From an uncultured Clostridia bacterium (lineage in GTDB: Bacteria; Bacillota; Clostridia; Christensenellales; CAMQZB01), in the NCBI GenBank assembly GCA_947039455.1, contig CAMQZB010000005.1, positions 38,049-102,048 of the forward strand: a stretch of DNA of 64,000 nt. Reading direction: 5' to 3'. Below, in pieces: positions 54,071-60,981 of the stretch. The first letter of the stretch is position 1; every line of letters starts with the position of its first letter. The translations under genes and the position numbers were made by a program. The notes beneath the pieces are model-generated. The model made no database searches and was not told where the DNA came from. It was given only the letters and a program-made list of their open reading frames with translations.

Positions 54071-54980
54071 TATAATTGCACAATTTGCAGATCATGGAAA
54101 AAGAGTAGACGCTTTTTTAGCGGAAAATCTTCCTGACTATACACGTTCAAAATTGAAAAATATGATTATCAAAGGCGAGATCATGGTTAATGGAAAACCA
54201 ATTAAGCCTTCAAAAGAAGTTTCTGAAAATGATGATGTGGAAGTTTCAGTGTTAGACGCTGTTTACGGTGATATTATTGCTGAAGATGTGGAATTTGATG
54301 TAATCTATCAAGATAAGGACTTTGCTATAATTAACAAGCCTCAAGGGTTGATAGTTCACCCAACCTCTGCTTTACGTACTGGTACATTAGTGAATGGATT
54401 GATGAATAAACTTGATAATCTAAGTGGTATTAACGGGATTTTGCGTCCTGGAATAGTACATAGGATTGATAAGGATACTTCGGGGCTACTTGTTGTTGCA
54501 AAAAATGACATTGCTCACAATCACCTTGCTCTACAAATACAAGAAAAGACATGTAAACGTTCTTATCTTGCTATTAATGAGGGGGATTTTAAAAAAGATT
54601 CAGGTCGTATTGAAACTAATATAGGAAGAAATCCTAAAGATAGAAAGAGTATGGCTGTTGTGAGAGTGGGTAAGGTGGCAATCACGGATTACACTGTTGT
54701 AGAGCGTCTTGGAGTTGCTTGTCTTATTCGTTTTGATCTTTACACTGGTCGCACTCATCAAATTCGAGTGCACTCAAAATACATTGGTCACCCAATTATT
54801 GGTGATAAAGTTTATGGTTACTTAAAACAAAAATTTAAGCTAAAGGGTCAACTGCTTCATGCTGAAAAATTAGTTTTGGTACACCCAACTACAGGAGAGG
54901 AAATGGAGTTCCATGCACCTTTACCTGATTACTTCACAGAAGTGCTAGAAAGCCTAAGAACTGCTCTTTATGAAGAATAG
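54054..54980 (+). CDS. rluD: RluD-type 23S rRNA pseudouridine synthase
   Basis: 308 residues. S4 domain (1-75: RVDAFLAENLPDYTRSKLKNM) followed by the catalytic domain VHRIDKDTSGLLVVAKN (catalytic Asp), GRTHQIRVHSKYIGHPIIGD. Exact target uridines cannot be told. AAAAGG upstream; overlaps lspA by 17 bases. Confidence 0.94.
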   Translation: MSNKINIIAQFADHGKRVDAFLAENLPDYTRSKLKNMIIKGEIMVNGKPIKPSKEVSENDDVEVSVLDAVYGDIIAEDVEFDVIYQDKDFAIINKPQGLIVHPTSALRTGTLVNGLMNKLDNLSGINGILRPGIVHRIDKDTSGLLVVAKNDIAHNHLALQIQEKTCKRSYLAINEGDFKKDSGRIETNIGRNPKDRKSMAVVRVGKVAITDYTVVERLGVACLIRFDLYTGRTHQIRVHSKYIGHPIIGDKVYGYLKQKFKLKGQLLHAEKLVLVHPTTGEEMEFHAPLPDYFTEVLESLRTALYEE

Positions 54981-55007
54981 ATTCGAATAGATAAATATAT
55001 GAACACT

Positions 55008-55047
55008 AAACAGCTTATTTTTAAAATAAAATTTGCTGTTTTTTTAT
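55008..55047 (+). terminator. Terminator after rluD
   Basis: AAACAGC pairs with GCTGTTT across an AT-rich loop with an extra internal step, followed by seven T. Confidence 0.75.
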
Positions 55048-55140
55048 TGAAATATAGTTGGGCATTTATAGTAATTTGTTTCATATTCTGAATGCAACTA
55101 GCACCAACAGGTCGGAAATGTCTAAATGGATGGTTTTTAA

Positions 55141-55169
55141 TTGACAAATTGCGAAATATGTTGTATAAT
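55141..55169 (+). promoter_or_regulatory. Consensus promoter upstream of phased repeat array
   Basis: TTGACA (55141-55146) and TATAAT (55164-55169) with exactly 17 bp between: a perfect consensus. The expected start is near 55176, at the hairpin TCGACAA-N6-TTGTCGA (55178-55197). Confidence 0.85.
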
Positions 55170-55219
55170 TCAATAATCGACAATGAATTTTGTCGAATAC
55201 TAAAGATAAAATACATATT

Positions 55220-55413
55220 TACAAATGAGCCGAAAATGTACTAAGGAAGAAATTTTTATCTACAAATGAAAAGGTTTTATCTACAAAAGACAATGGTTCA
55301 ATTTACAAAAGAAAAATTTACTTACAAATGAAAATGGTTCGATATACAAAAGAAGATAATTTATCTACAAAAGAAAAAGAACTTAATTACAAAAGAAAAA
55401 AGAAGCATAGTTA
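55220..55413 (+). repeat. Phased array of TACAAAWGA repeats, about 21 bp apart
   Basis: TACAAA(A/T)GA occurs at 55220, 55261, 55282, 55304, 55323, 55345, 55366 and 55388. Successive starts are 41, 21, 22, 19, 22, 21 and 22 bp apart, about two helical turns; the first gap equals two units. The rest of each unit is A- or G-rich and diverged. The array ends in a perfect hairpin (55402-55429). Confidence 0.7.
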
Positions 55414-55420
55414 TTTTTAA
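55225..55420 (+). other. Three ATGA-chained micro-ORFs in the repeat array
   Basis: ATG-to-stop frames at 55225-55269 (14 codons), 55266-55331 (21 codons) and 55328-55420 (30 codons) overlap by ATGA, because TACAAATGA holds both a stop and a start. The last one ends in the hairpin loop. An earlier ATG (55183-55203) gives six codons. No good ribosome binding sites precede them, so translation is uncertain. Confidence 0.3.
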
Positions 55421-55429
55421 CTATGCTTC
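55402..55429. terminator. Perfect 12-bp hairpin, terminator on the minus strand
   Basis: GAAGCATAGTTA pairs with TAACTATGCTTC around TTTT. On the minus strand it is followed by CTTTTTTCTTTT, an intrinsic terminator shape; on the plus strand no T-run follows. Confidence 0.6.
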
Positions 55430-55474
55430 AAAAAATTTTATTAATAAAAATTTATGAATTATGGGAGTTATAAA

Positions 55475-55735
55475 ATGAAAAAAAGAAGAGCAGGAAGTTT
55501 TTTTGCATTTGCTGCAATGATTATAATAGTGGTAAGTTTGTTAACGGCAAAACTTGGTGGCGCACTTGGAATTGATATGGGGAAAATTATGAGCGTCATG
55601 AAAACCTTTGAAGATGTTGCAATTTTATTGGCACTAGCAATTGGCGGTTTTGAATTTACTAAAGGTCGCAAAAAGACATATTTAATGATGTATTTATTCA
55701 CCTTAATAATTTGGATCGTGATGATGTTCTTTTAA
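55475..55735 (+). CDS. Small membrane protein, unknown
   Basis: 86 residues from ATG 55475 (GGGAG before it). Begins with a basic MKKRRAG, then three hydrophobic segments (about 8-25, 46-60, 68-86) with a short loop that contains GGFEFTKGRKK. No family recognised. It is the only ordinary gene downstream of the phased repeat region, which would form its approximately 300-nt leader. A good terminator follows at 55753-55794. Confidence 0.65.
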   Translation: MKKRRAGSFFAFAAMIIIVVSLLTAKLGGALGIDMGKIMSVMKTFEDVAILLALAIGGFEFTKGRKKTYLMMYLFTLIIWIVMMFF

Positions 55736-55752
55736 AAATTAATATAGCTGTT

Positions 55753-55794
55753 AAATCACTCTCGCAATGAAAATTTGCTAGAGTGATTTTTTTT
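55753..55794 (+). terminator. Terminator after small membrane protein gene
   Basis: AAATCACTCT pairs with AGAGTGATTT; inner GCAA/TTGC step; eight T. Confidence 0.85.
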
Positions 55795-56031
55795 ATCAAA
55801 TGTAAGAAATATTTCATACTATAGTAGTGCTGAATCATTGGCAAATTGTGTGAAATATTCGATAATGTTACAGAAAGTGCCTAAATACAGGGATTAATAT
55901 TAAATAGCGGATATAATAAAATAGAAATTTATGAAATTGCGACTAAGTAGCTTTTAAATTGCGTATAATTATGTTATGATGTTAACAAATGCAATGGTAA
56001 AATTTGGTTGCAAAATTTGGAGGTAAATAAT

Positions 56032-56340
56032 ATGAGTGTAAAAACAATAACATTTGAGAATTTTAAAGAAGAAGTTTTAGAATGCGATAAAACAGTATTG
56101 ATAGATTTTTGGGCTGGCTGGTGCGGACCTTGCAGAATGCTTTCTCCAATCGTTGATCAATTAGCTAGCGAAAACCAAAACATCGTTGTTGGAAAAATCA
56201 ACATTGACGAGCAAGAAGACCTTGCTTCAAAATACGGCGTTATGAGTATTCCGACTTTATTAGTATTCAAAAATGGCGAAGTAGTCAACAAAGCTGTTGG
56301 CGTGATTTCAAAAAACGCTATGATGGATTTAGTTAAATAA
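56032..56340 (+). CDS. trxA: Thioredoxin
   Basis: 102 residues: DFWAGWCGPCRMLSPIVDQL (active site WCGPC), SKYGVMSIPTLLVFKNGE (cis-Pro loop). It reduces protein disulfides. GGAGG precedes the ATG at 56032. No reductase gene is nearby. A strong terminator follows. Confidence 0.95.
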   Translation: MSVKTITFENFKEEVLECDKTVLIDFWAGWCGPCRMLSPIVDQLASENQNIVVGKINIDEQEDLASKYGVMSIPTLLVFKNGEVVNKAVGVISKNAMMDLVK

Positions 56341-56413
56341 TTTATATGGCTTAAAATATTATTAGTTAAATTCTTTTGTTACAAGCGAAATGATTTTCCT
56401 AATAATTAAAAAA

Positions 56414-56461
56414 ACACCCTCTATCAGTAAAAAAACTGGTGGTGGGTGTTCTTTGGTTTTT
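56414..56461 (+). terminator. Terminator after trxA
   Basis: ACACCCTCTATCAGT pairs with ACTGGTGGTGGGTGT (15 pairs with one mismatch) around a 6-base loop, then a T-rich stretch. The remainder of 56462-56682 is AT-rich with nothing recognised. Confidence 0.8.
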
Positions 56462-56682
56462 ATGCTAAATTACTAAAAATATAATAGTGAAAATCATTTG
56501 AAAATTTTAATAATATATCTATAAAAACACTTATAAAAAAATAGTTGAAATAAATTAAATTTATACCGCTAATCACTTGCTTTTTTGCAAATATAGGTTT
56601 AAAATTAACATCGACATAAAGTATTTATTATGCTTTATAACGTTAAATTGTTCAAAAATTTTATAAAATGGAGATAGATATT

Positions 56683-57024
56683 ATGAAAATGTTAGTAGTT
56701 GTGTCACTAGGTAGTGACGAAGCGAAACACAAAGTTTTAAAAGCTGTGAAAGATTTGAAAATTTCTGGAATTGCTGTAAAAACTTCTGGGCTCATTGATT
56801 CTGTTCTTCAATCTGACGTTGATCCAATTCCTCACTTTGGATTTTTCCGCCACCTTGTTGACTCAAAAAGTGTAGCTAACGATCTTGTGTTGTTAATTGT
56901 AGAGAAAGACGAGTTGTCAAGTGTTAAGGAAGCCATTAAAACTTCATGCGCAAATATGCAGTCAGGTGCTGTAGGTAAGATGTTTGCTATTGAAATTGCT
57001 GAATTTGTGGAAGATATTATATAA
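56683..57024 (+). CDS. PII-like small protein
   Basis: 113 residues from ATG 56683 (GGAG nine bases before). Predicted beta-alpha-beta-beta-alpha-beta layout with MKMLVVVSLGSDEAKHKVLK at the start, a long loop (about 35-55) and a second half VLLIVEKDELSSVKEAIKTS: the pattern of PII, CutA or other ferredoxin-like trimers. Stop and the antiporter start are two bases apart, so the protein is probably a cytoplasmic regulator of that transporter. No sequence motif proves PII membership. Confidence 0.5.
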   Translation: MKMLVVVSLGSDEAKHKVLKAVKDLKISGIAVKTSGLIDSVLQSDVDPIPHFGFFRHLVDSKSVANDLVLLIVEKDELSSVKEAIKTSCANMQSGAVGKMFAIEIAEFVEDII

Positions 57025-57026
57025 TT

Positions 57027-58247
57027 ATGAGTGAATTAATTTTAGTTTTAGGGCTTGCGATTTTTGCAGGTTTACTTTCAACACGTCTAATGAAGGTTTT
57101 AAACCTTCCAAATGTCACTGGTTACTTGATAGTGGGACTACTTATCGGTCCATATTTATTTAACACTAGCTTAATCAGCGTAGAATTGTTGGAATCAATG
57201 AAGATAATTACAACTGTTGCACTAGGTTTCGTTGCATTTTCTATTGGGTCATCATTTAGACTTGACCACATGAAATCAATCGGAAAAAATGTAGTAATCA
57301 TTACTTTTATGCAAGCTTTTGGGGCTTTTATACTAGTTACTATTGCGTTACTTTTAGTCGGAGCGGACTTTGCATTAGCACTAGTTCTTGGTGCTATTGC
57401 CACAGCTACTGCACCAGCAGCAACCCTTATGATAGTACGCCAATACAAGGCTAAAGGTCCAGTAACGGACACTTTACTTCCAGTAGTTGCACTAGATGAC
57501 GCTATCGGATTAATGATTTTCTCTATAGCATTATCAGTTGCGCAAGTTCTTGTTACAGACGTTGCGTTGACTTTACAAGTTGCATTAGTTGCTCCGATTG
57601 TTGAAATTTTAGGCTCATTAGTTGTGGGTGCTATGATCGGATTTATTTTAGCATATGTTTCAAGATTTTTCAAATCACGTTCAAATCGCCTTACACTTTT
57701 AATAGTAAGCGTGTTTATCGGTGTAGCTCTTTCAATGATTTTGCACTTGTCAAGTTTGCTTATGTGTATGATGATTGGTGCGGTATATACTAACGTGTTT
57801 AAAGAACATTCAAGACCTCTTGATGTTCTTGACAGATGGACTTACCCTATTTATATGATGTTCTTTATCCTATCAGGTGCGGAACTTAATATTGCATTAT
57901 TGCCTACTGTTGGATTGATTGGTGTGGTTTACATTCTAGTTCGTGCAGCGGGTAAATATTTTGGTGCGTACTTCGGTTCAAAATTGGTTCATGCAGAACC
58001 TAACATTGTTAAATACCTTGGTTTGACTTTGCTTCCACAAGCGGGTGTAGCTATCGGTATGGCTCAAATTGTTCTTATCGAATTACCTGAATACGGCGTG
58101 CAAATCACTACGGTAGTGCTTTGTGCAACAGTTGTTTACGAGATAATCGGACCACTGGTTTCTAAAATTGCTCTTGCTAAAGCTGGAGAAATTGATCCTG
58201 AAATGCTAAGTAGGAAAAAGAAGGATAAAGAAATAGACATAGTTTAA
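57027..58247 (+). CDS. CPA2-family sodium (potassium)/proton antiporter
   Basis: 406 residues with about 12 membrane helices and no attached TrkA-N or TrkA-C domain. Family marks: NLPNVTGYLIVGLLIGP, AFGAFILVTIALLLVGADF, GAIATATAPAATLMIVRQY, VVALDDAIGLMIFS (Asp pair of the ion site) and GFILAYVSRFFKSRSNR. It exchanges a monovalent cation for protons. Co-transcribed with the PII-like gene, which may replace the missing regulatory domain. Confidence 0.88.
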   Translation: MSELILVLGLAIFAGLLSTRLMKVLNLPNVTGYLIVGLLIGPYLFNTSLISVELLESMKIITTVALGFVAFSIGSSFRLDHMKSIGKNVVIITFMQAFGAFILVTIALLLVGADFALALVLGAIATATAPAATLMIVRQYKAKGPVTDTLLPVVALDDAIGLMIFSIALSVAQVLVTDVALTLQVALVAPIVEILGSLVVGAMIGFILAYVSRFFKSRSNRLTLLIVSVFIGVALSMILHLSSLLMCMMIGAVYTNVFKEHSRPLDVLDRWTYPIYMMFFILSGAELNIALLPTVGLIGVVYILVRAAGKYFGAYFGSKLVHAEPNIVKYLGLTLLPQAGVAIGMAQIVLIELPEYGVQITTVVLCATVVYEIIGPLVSKIALAKAGEIDPEMLSRKKKDKEIDIV

Positions 58248-58285
58248 CATCAAATTAGATGTGAATTATTAAAAACAAATATGAA

Positions 58286-58320
58286 AGATGTAATTTTTTG
58301 GTAAATTACATCTTTTTTTT
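58286..58320 (+). terminator. Terminator after antiporter gene
   Basis: AGATGTAATTT pairs with AAATTACATCT, then eight T. Confidence 0.85.
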
Positions 58321-58380
58321 GTATTTTTATATATTGATTGTAAAAAATAATTCATTTTTCAGTGCAAGAGAAATATAAAC

Positions 58381-58409
58381 TTGACAAATGTATTGCTATA
58401 ATGTACACT
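58381..58409 (+). promoter_or_regulatory. Promoter ending just before the XRE start codon
   Basis: TTGACA (58381-58386) and TACACT (58404-58409) are 17 bp apart. The expected transcript start would be at or next to the ATG at 58416, which has no separate ribosome binding site. Confidence 0.45.
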
Positions 58410-58415
58410 TTAGGA

Positions 58416-59012
58416 ATGTTAGATTTACAATTTAGGCAGATTTTTGCTAACAACTTAATACATTATCGCAAGAAAGTTGGGCTTACTCAAGTTGAACTTG
58501 CGGAAAGATTGAATTATACGGATAAGTCTATCTCAAAATGGGAACGCGGGGAAGGTATTCCTGACGCTTATATTCTAAATGAGATTGCCTTGGTTTTGGA
58601 TATTCCAATCGGGTATTTAGTATCAATCGAAAAGCCGAAAAAATTAAATAGATTAACAAAAAGCAAGTACTTTGTAACACTGTTGTCAGTGGGTATCGCA
58701 TGGATTGCTTTTGTAATTGCCTATGTTGCTCTTAGACTGTTTTTACCTGAATTTGAGCGTCCGTGGTTAGTGTTTGTATATCTAATCCCTGTGGCGTCAA
58801 TTATTGTTTTGGTGCTAAGTTCAGTGTGGGGCACGAAAGTTGTTTGGGCGGTTTCAGTATCAACTTTAATTTGGTCACTTACCACTTCAATCTTCCTAAC
58901 TTTCTTGGAAATCAACAGTATTTGGTTAGTGTTTTTAATAGCAATTCCACTTCAAATCATGACTATAATCTGGTTTTTCTTTAGAGAGATTTTGCGTAAA
59001 GAGGGTAGATAG
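58416..59012 (+). CDS. XRE-family helix-turn-helix membrane protein
   Basis: 198 residues. HTH_3 domain at about 7-61 (RQIFANNLIHYRKKVGLTQV, LAERLNYTDKSISKWERGEG), then four hydrophobic helices (about 80-103, 112-130, 140-160, 166-185). A cytoplasmic DNA-binding head on a membrane anchor is found in small-molecule or envelope sensing regulators. Its target is not evident. Starts at 58401 or 58362 are possible but not better supported. Confidence 0.75.
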   Translation: MLDLQFRQIFANNLIHYRKKVGLTQVELAERLNYTDKSISKWERGEGIPDAYILNEIALVLDIPIGYLVSIEKPKKLNRLTKSKYFVTLLSVGIAWIAFVIAYVALRLFLPEFERPWLVFVYLIPVASIIVLVLSSVWGTKVVWAVSVSTLIWSLTTSIFLTFLEINSIWLVFLIAIPLQIMTIIWFFFREILRKEGR

Positions 59013-59031
59013 AAAATATTTTTGCATAATA

Positions 59032-59066
59032 AAAGACTGTATCAAAACGATACAGTCTTTATTTTT
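59032..59066. terminator. Bidirectional terminator between XRE gene and ssb
   Basis: AAAGACTGTATC pairs with GATACAGTCTTT around AAAAC; T-runs on both strands. Confidence 0.88.
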
Positions 59067-59111
59067 TATGAAAGGGCAATTGGCACGCTTTGCCTCTCTT
59101 ATTATGTAATC

Positions 59112-59834
59112 TTATGATATATTGTCAATTACTTCGCTTAAATTATCTTGAACGTGAAAAGGGTTGCTCTCGTTGTCGGAAGTAAAGAATTTTTCGTTTT
59201 CGTCAATCATTTTATTAATGTTGTCTTCTGTTGCAATTTTGTTAACTGAAATTTCAAAAGCAGTTTTTTCTTCAACTATAGTTTCGTCGATTTTCTTAAC
59301 ATATTTCCTTGACTGAATTCTACCAATGATAGCAATACTATCACCTACGCTAAAGAACTTGCTGAATCTTGCGTTACGACCCCATGCTATGCAAGGAATG
59401 TAGTCGCTTTTGTTGTATGAACGATTAACTGCGATTAGGATATCCGCAATTTCTCGGTCAAAAGGGGTTTGTCTATAGATACAAGGTTTGCAAACGAAAC
59501 CGCTGATCATTACGATATTTGGATTCATATTGTAATCATTTTCAAAGATTTCTCTTACAAATAGTGTTAGAATTAGTTTGCTTCTTCCATCTATCATCTT
59601 GTTGTAGCTTCTAAATTGTCCGAAAAATGTCATTTCAGTCCCTATTGAAAAGTCATATTCGTTCATAATTCTTTCACTAATTGTGATAGGAATTTCATCA
59701 GTTTGACCTGATAAACGTGGAGAAAGTGCTGTGAATTCGAAGAATTGTTCTCCGAATACTTCGTGAGAAAATACGGGTGTGGAGTTGATTTTACCTCTTA
59801 CGTACGCTCTATTAGTTGTTTCATCATTTGACAT
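59112..59834 (-). CDS. Single-stranded DNA-binding-like protein with two OB folds
   Basis: 240 residues from ATG (complement 59834-59832; AGGAGG 8 bases away). Residues 10-105 (RAYVRGKINSTPVFSHEVFG, GTEMTFFGQFRSY) and 115-215 (IVMISGFVCKPCIYRQTPFD, YIPCIAWGRNARFSKFFSVG) are two related OB-fold modules of the SSB family in one chain. The second is the more canonical. The C-terminus (DNLSEVIDNIS) lacks the usual DDDxPF tail. It probably binds single-stranded DNA in a non-housekeeping role. It follows the deacetylase gene with 22 bp between. Confidence 0.75.
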   Translation of the reverse strand: MSNDETTNRAYVRGKINSTPVFSHEVFGEQFFEFTALSPRLSGQTDEIPITISERIMNEYDFSIGTEMTFFGQFRSYNKMIDGRSKLILTLFVREIFENDYNMNPNIVMISGFVCKPCIYRQTPFDREIADILIAVNRSYNKSDYIPCIAWGRNARFSKFFSVGDSIAIIGRIQSRKYVKKIDETIVEEKTAFEISVNKIATEDNINKMIDENEKFFTSDNESNPFHVQDNLSEVIDNIS

Positions 59835-59856
59835 TATATTTTCCTCCTTAAGATTT

Positions 59857-60627
59857 CTATTTGACCATGTGCTGAACGCCATTTCTATCAATTGTATAGT
59901 TATTTTGATAAATTAGTTCGCTCATAGTTACAAATTCATACCCTTCTTCTATAAGTTTTGGTAGCACAATTTCAAGTGCTTCTAGGATATGGTCAGAATT
60001 ATTGTGGCAAAGGATAATGCTTCCAGCTTTAGTTTTTGAAATAATTCGAGTAGAAATCTCATCATCGGATATTCCTTTCCAATCAAGTGAATCAACGTCC
60101 CACTGAATCGGGACAATACCCATTTCCTCGCAAAGCTCAATCATTGTGTTATTGTATTCACCAAAAGGCGGACGAAAAACATTGATTTCACAATCTACGA
60201 TACCTTGAATTACATCGATACTGTTTTGCAGTTCTTTTTCCATTTGTTCTTTTGTTAAGGTGTTAAAGTGAGGATGTGTTGAGGAGTGCGTGCCAATCTC
60301 AAAACCTGCTTCTTTAATAGCCTTAACTTCTTCAGGGTATTTTTCCGCCCAAAATGATACAAGAAAGAATGTAGCTGAAACTTCGTATTTCAGCAAAACG
60401 TCTATAATATCTTGGGTTTTATCAGCACCCCATGCCGCATCAAAACTAATAGCAATTTTCTTGTCCTCTCTATCAACGCTGTAAACTGGCGTAAGCCTTT
60501 GGTTTCCTGCAGTTGAAATAGAGTTTTCGGTGGATACAAGTATAGTACAAGTTAAGAACACGGAACTAAGAATAACGGAGAAAATTACTGTAAAAAGCTT
60601 CTTTCTTTTTTCCTTTAATAATTCCAT
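59857..60627 (-). CDS. Polysaccharide deacetylase (NodB domain, PdaB-like)
   Basis: 256 residues. One N-terminal membrane anchor (about 13-33), then the NodB domain: ISFDAAWGADKT (catalytic Asp), THSSTHPHFNTLT (zinc His pair), VFRPPFGEYNNT, IQWDVDSLDWKG, SIILCHNNS. It is expected to remove acetyl groups from peptidoglycan or another polysaccharide outside the membrane. The SFDAAWG motif is closest to the PdaB sporulation group, but this alone does not prove sporulation. AAGGAG before the ATG. Confidence 0.87.
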   Translation of the reverse strand: MELLKEKRKKLFTVIFSVILSSVFLTCTILVSTENSISTAGNQRLTPVYSVDREDKKIAISFDAAWGADKTQDIIDVLLKYEVSATFFLVSFWAEKYPEEVKAIKEAGFEIGTHSSTHPHFNTLTKEQMEKELQNSIDVIQGIVDCEINVFRPPFGEYNNTMIELCEEMGIVPIQWDVDSLDWKGISDDEISTRIISKTKAGSIILCHNNSDHILEALEIVLPKLIEEGYEFVTMSELIYQNNYTIDRNGVQHMVK

Positions 60628-60981
60628 AAATATGATACTCCTTTTTTGATGTTATAAGTTTACTGTTATTGTCGAATTGTGACTAAAATAGTGGAATATT
60701 TTTGTAATAGTGTAATTAATTTCTATTTTTACAAAATAATTCACCATTCCGCCAAAATACCAATATCTGGGTTTTATAATTTATGAAAGATTAGTGCGGT
60801 ATATTACAAAATTGCTGAAATTACTATAATTATGAGAAAAGCACATTAGTATTAATTATGAAAAATCGTTATTTTGTGTTATTTCTTTGTTGTGGGATTA
60901 TTTGCTTGTAAAAATAGTTGTATTTTGATAAAATATGTACATAATGTTTAGTATAATAATTTTGTGCTTGAAGGAGGGGAT

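Noticed and set aside
55220..55413. CRISPR array
   Set aside because: Repeats of only about 9 bp and diverged, about 12-bp spacers, and no cas genes nearby.
55225..55420. One decayed gene from the repeat array
   Set aside because: Reading through the TGA codons gives no conserved protein pattern; the periodic DNA spacing is the stronger signal.
57122..57673. Long minus-strand open frame inside the antiporter gene
   Set aside because: Shadow of a membrane-protein gene; composition follows the reverse of hydrophobic codons.
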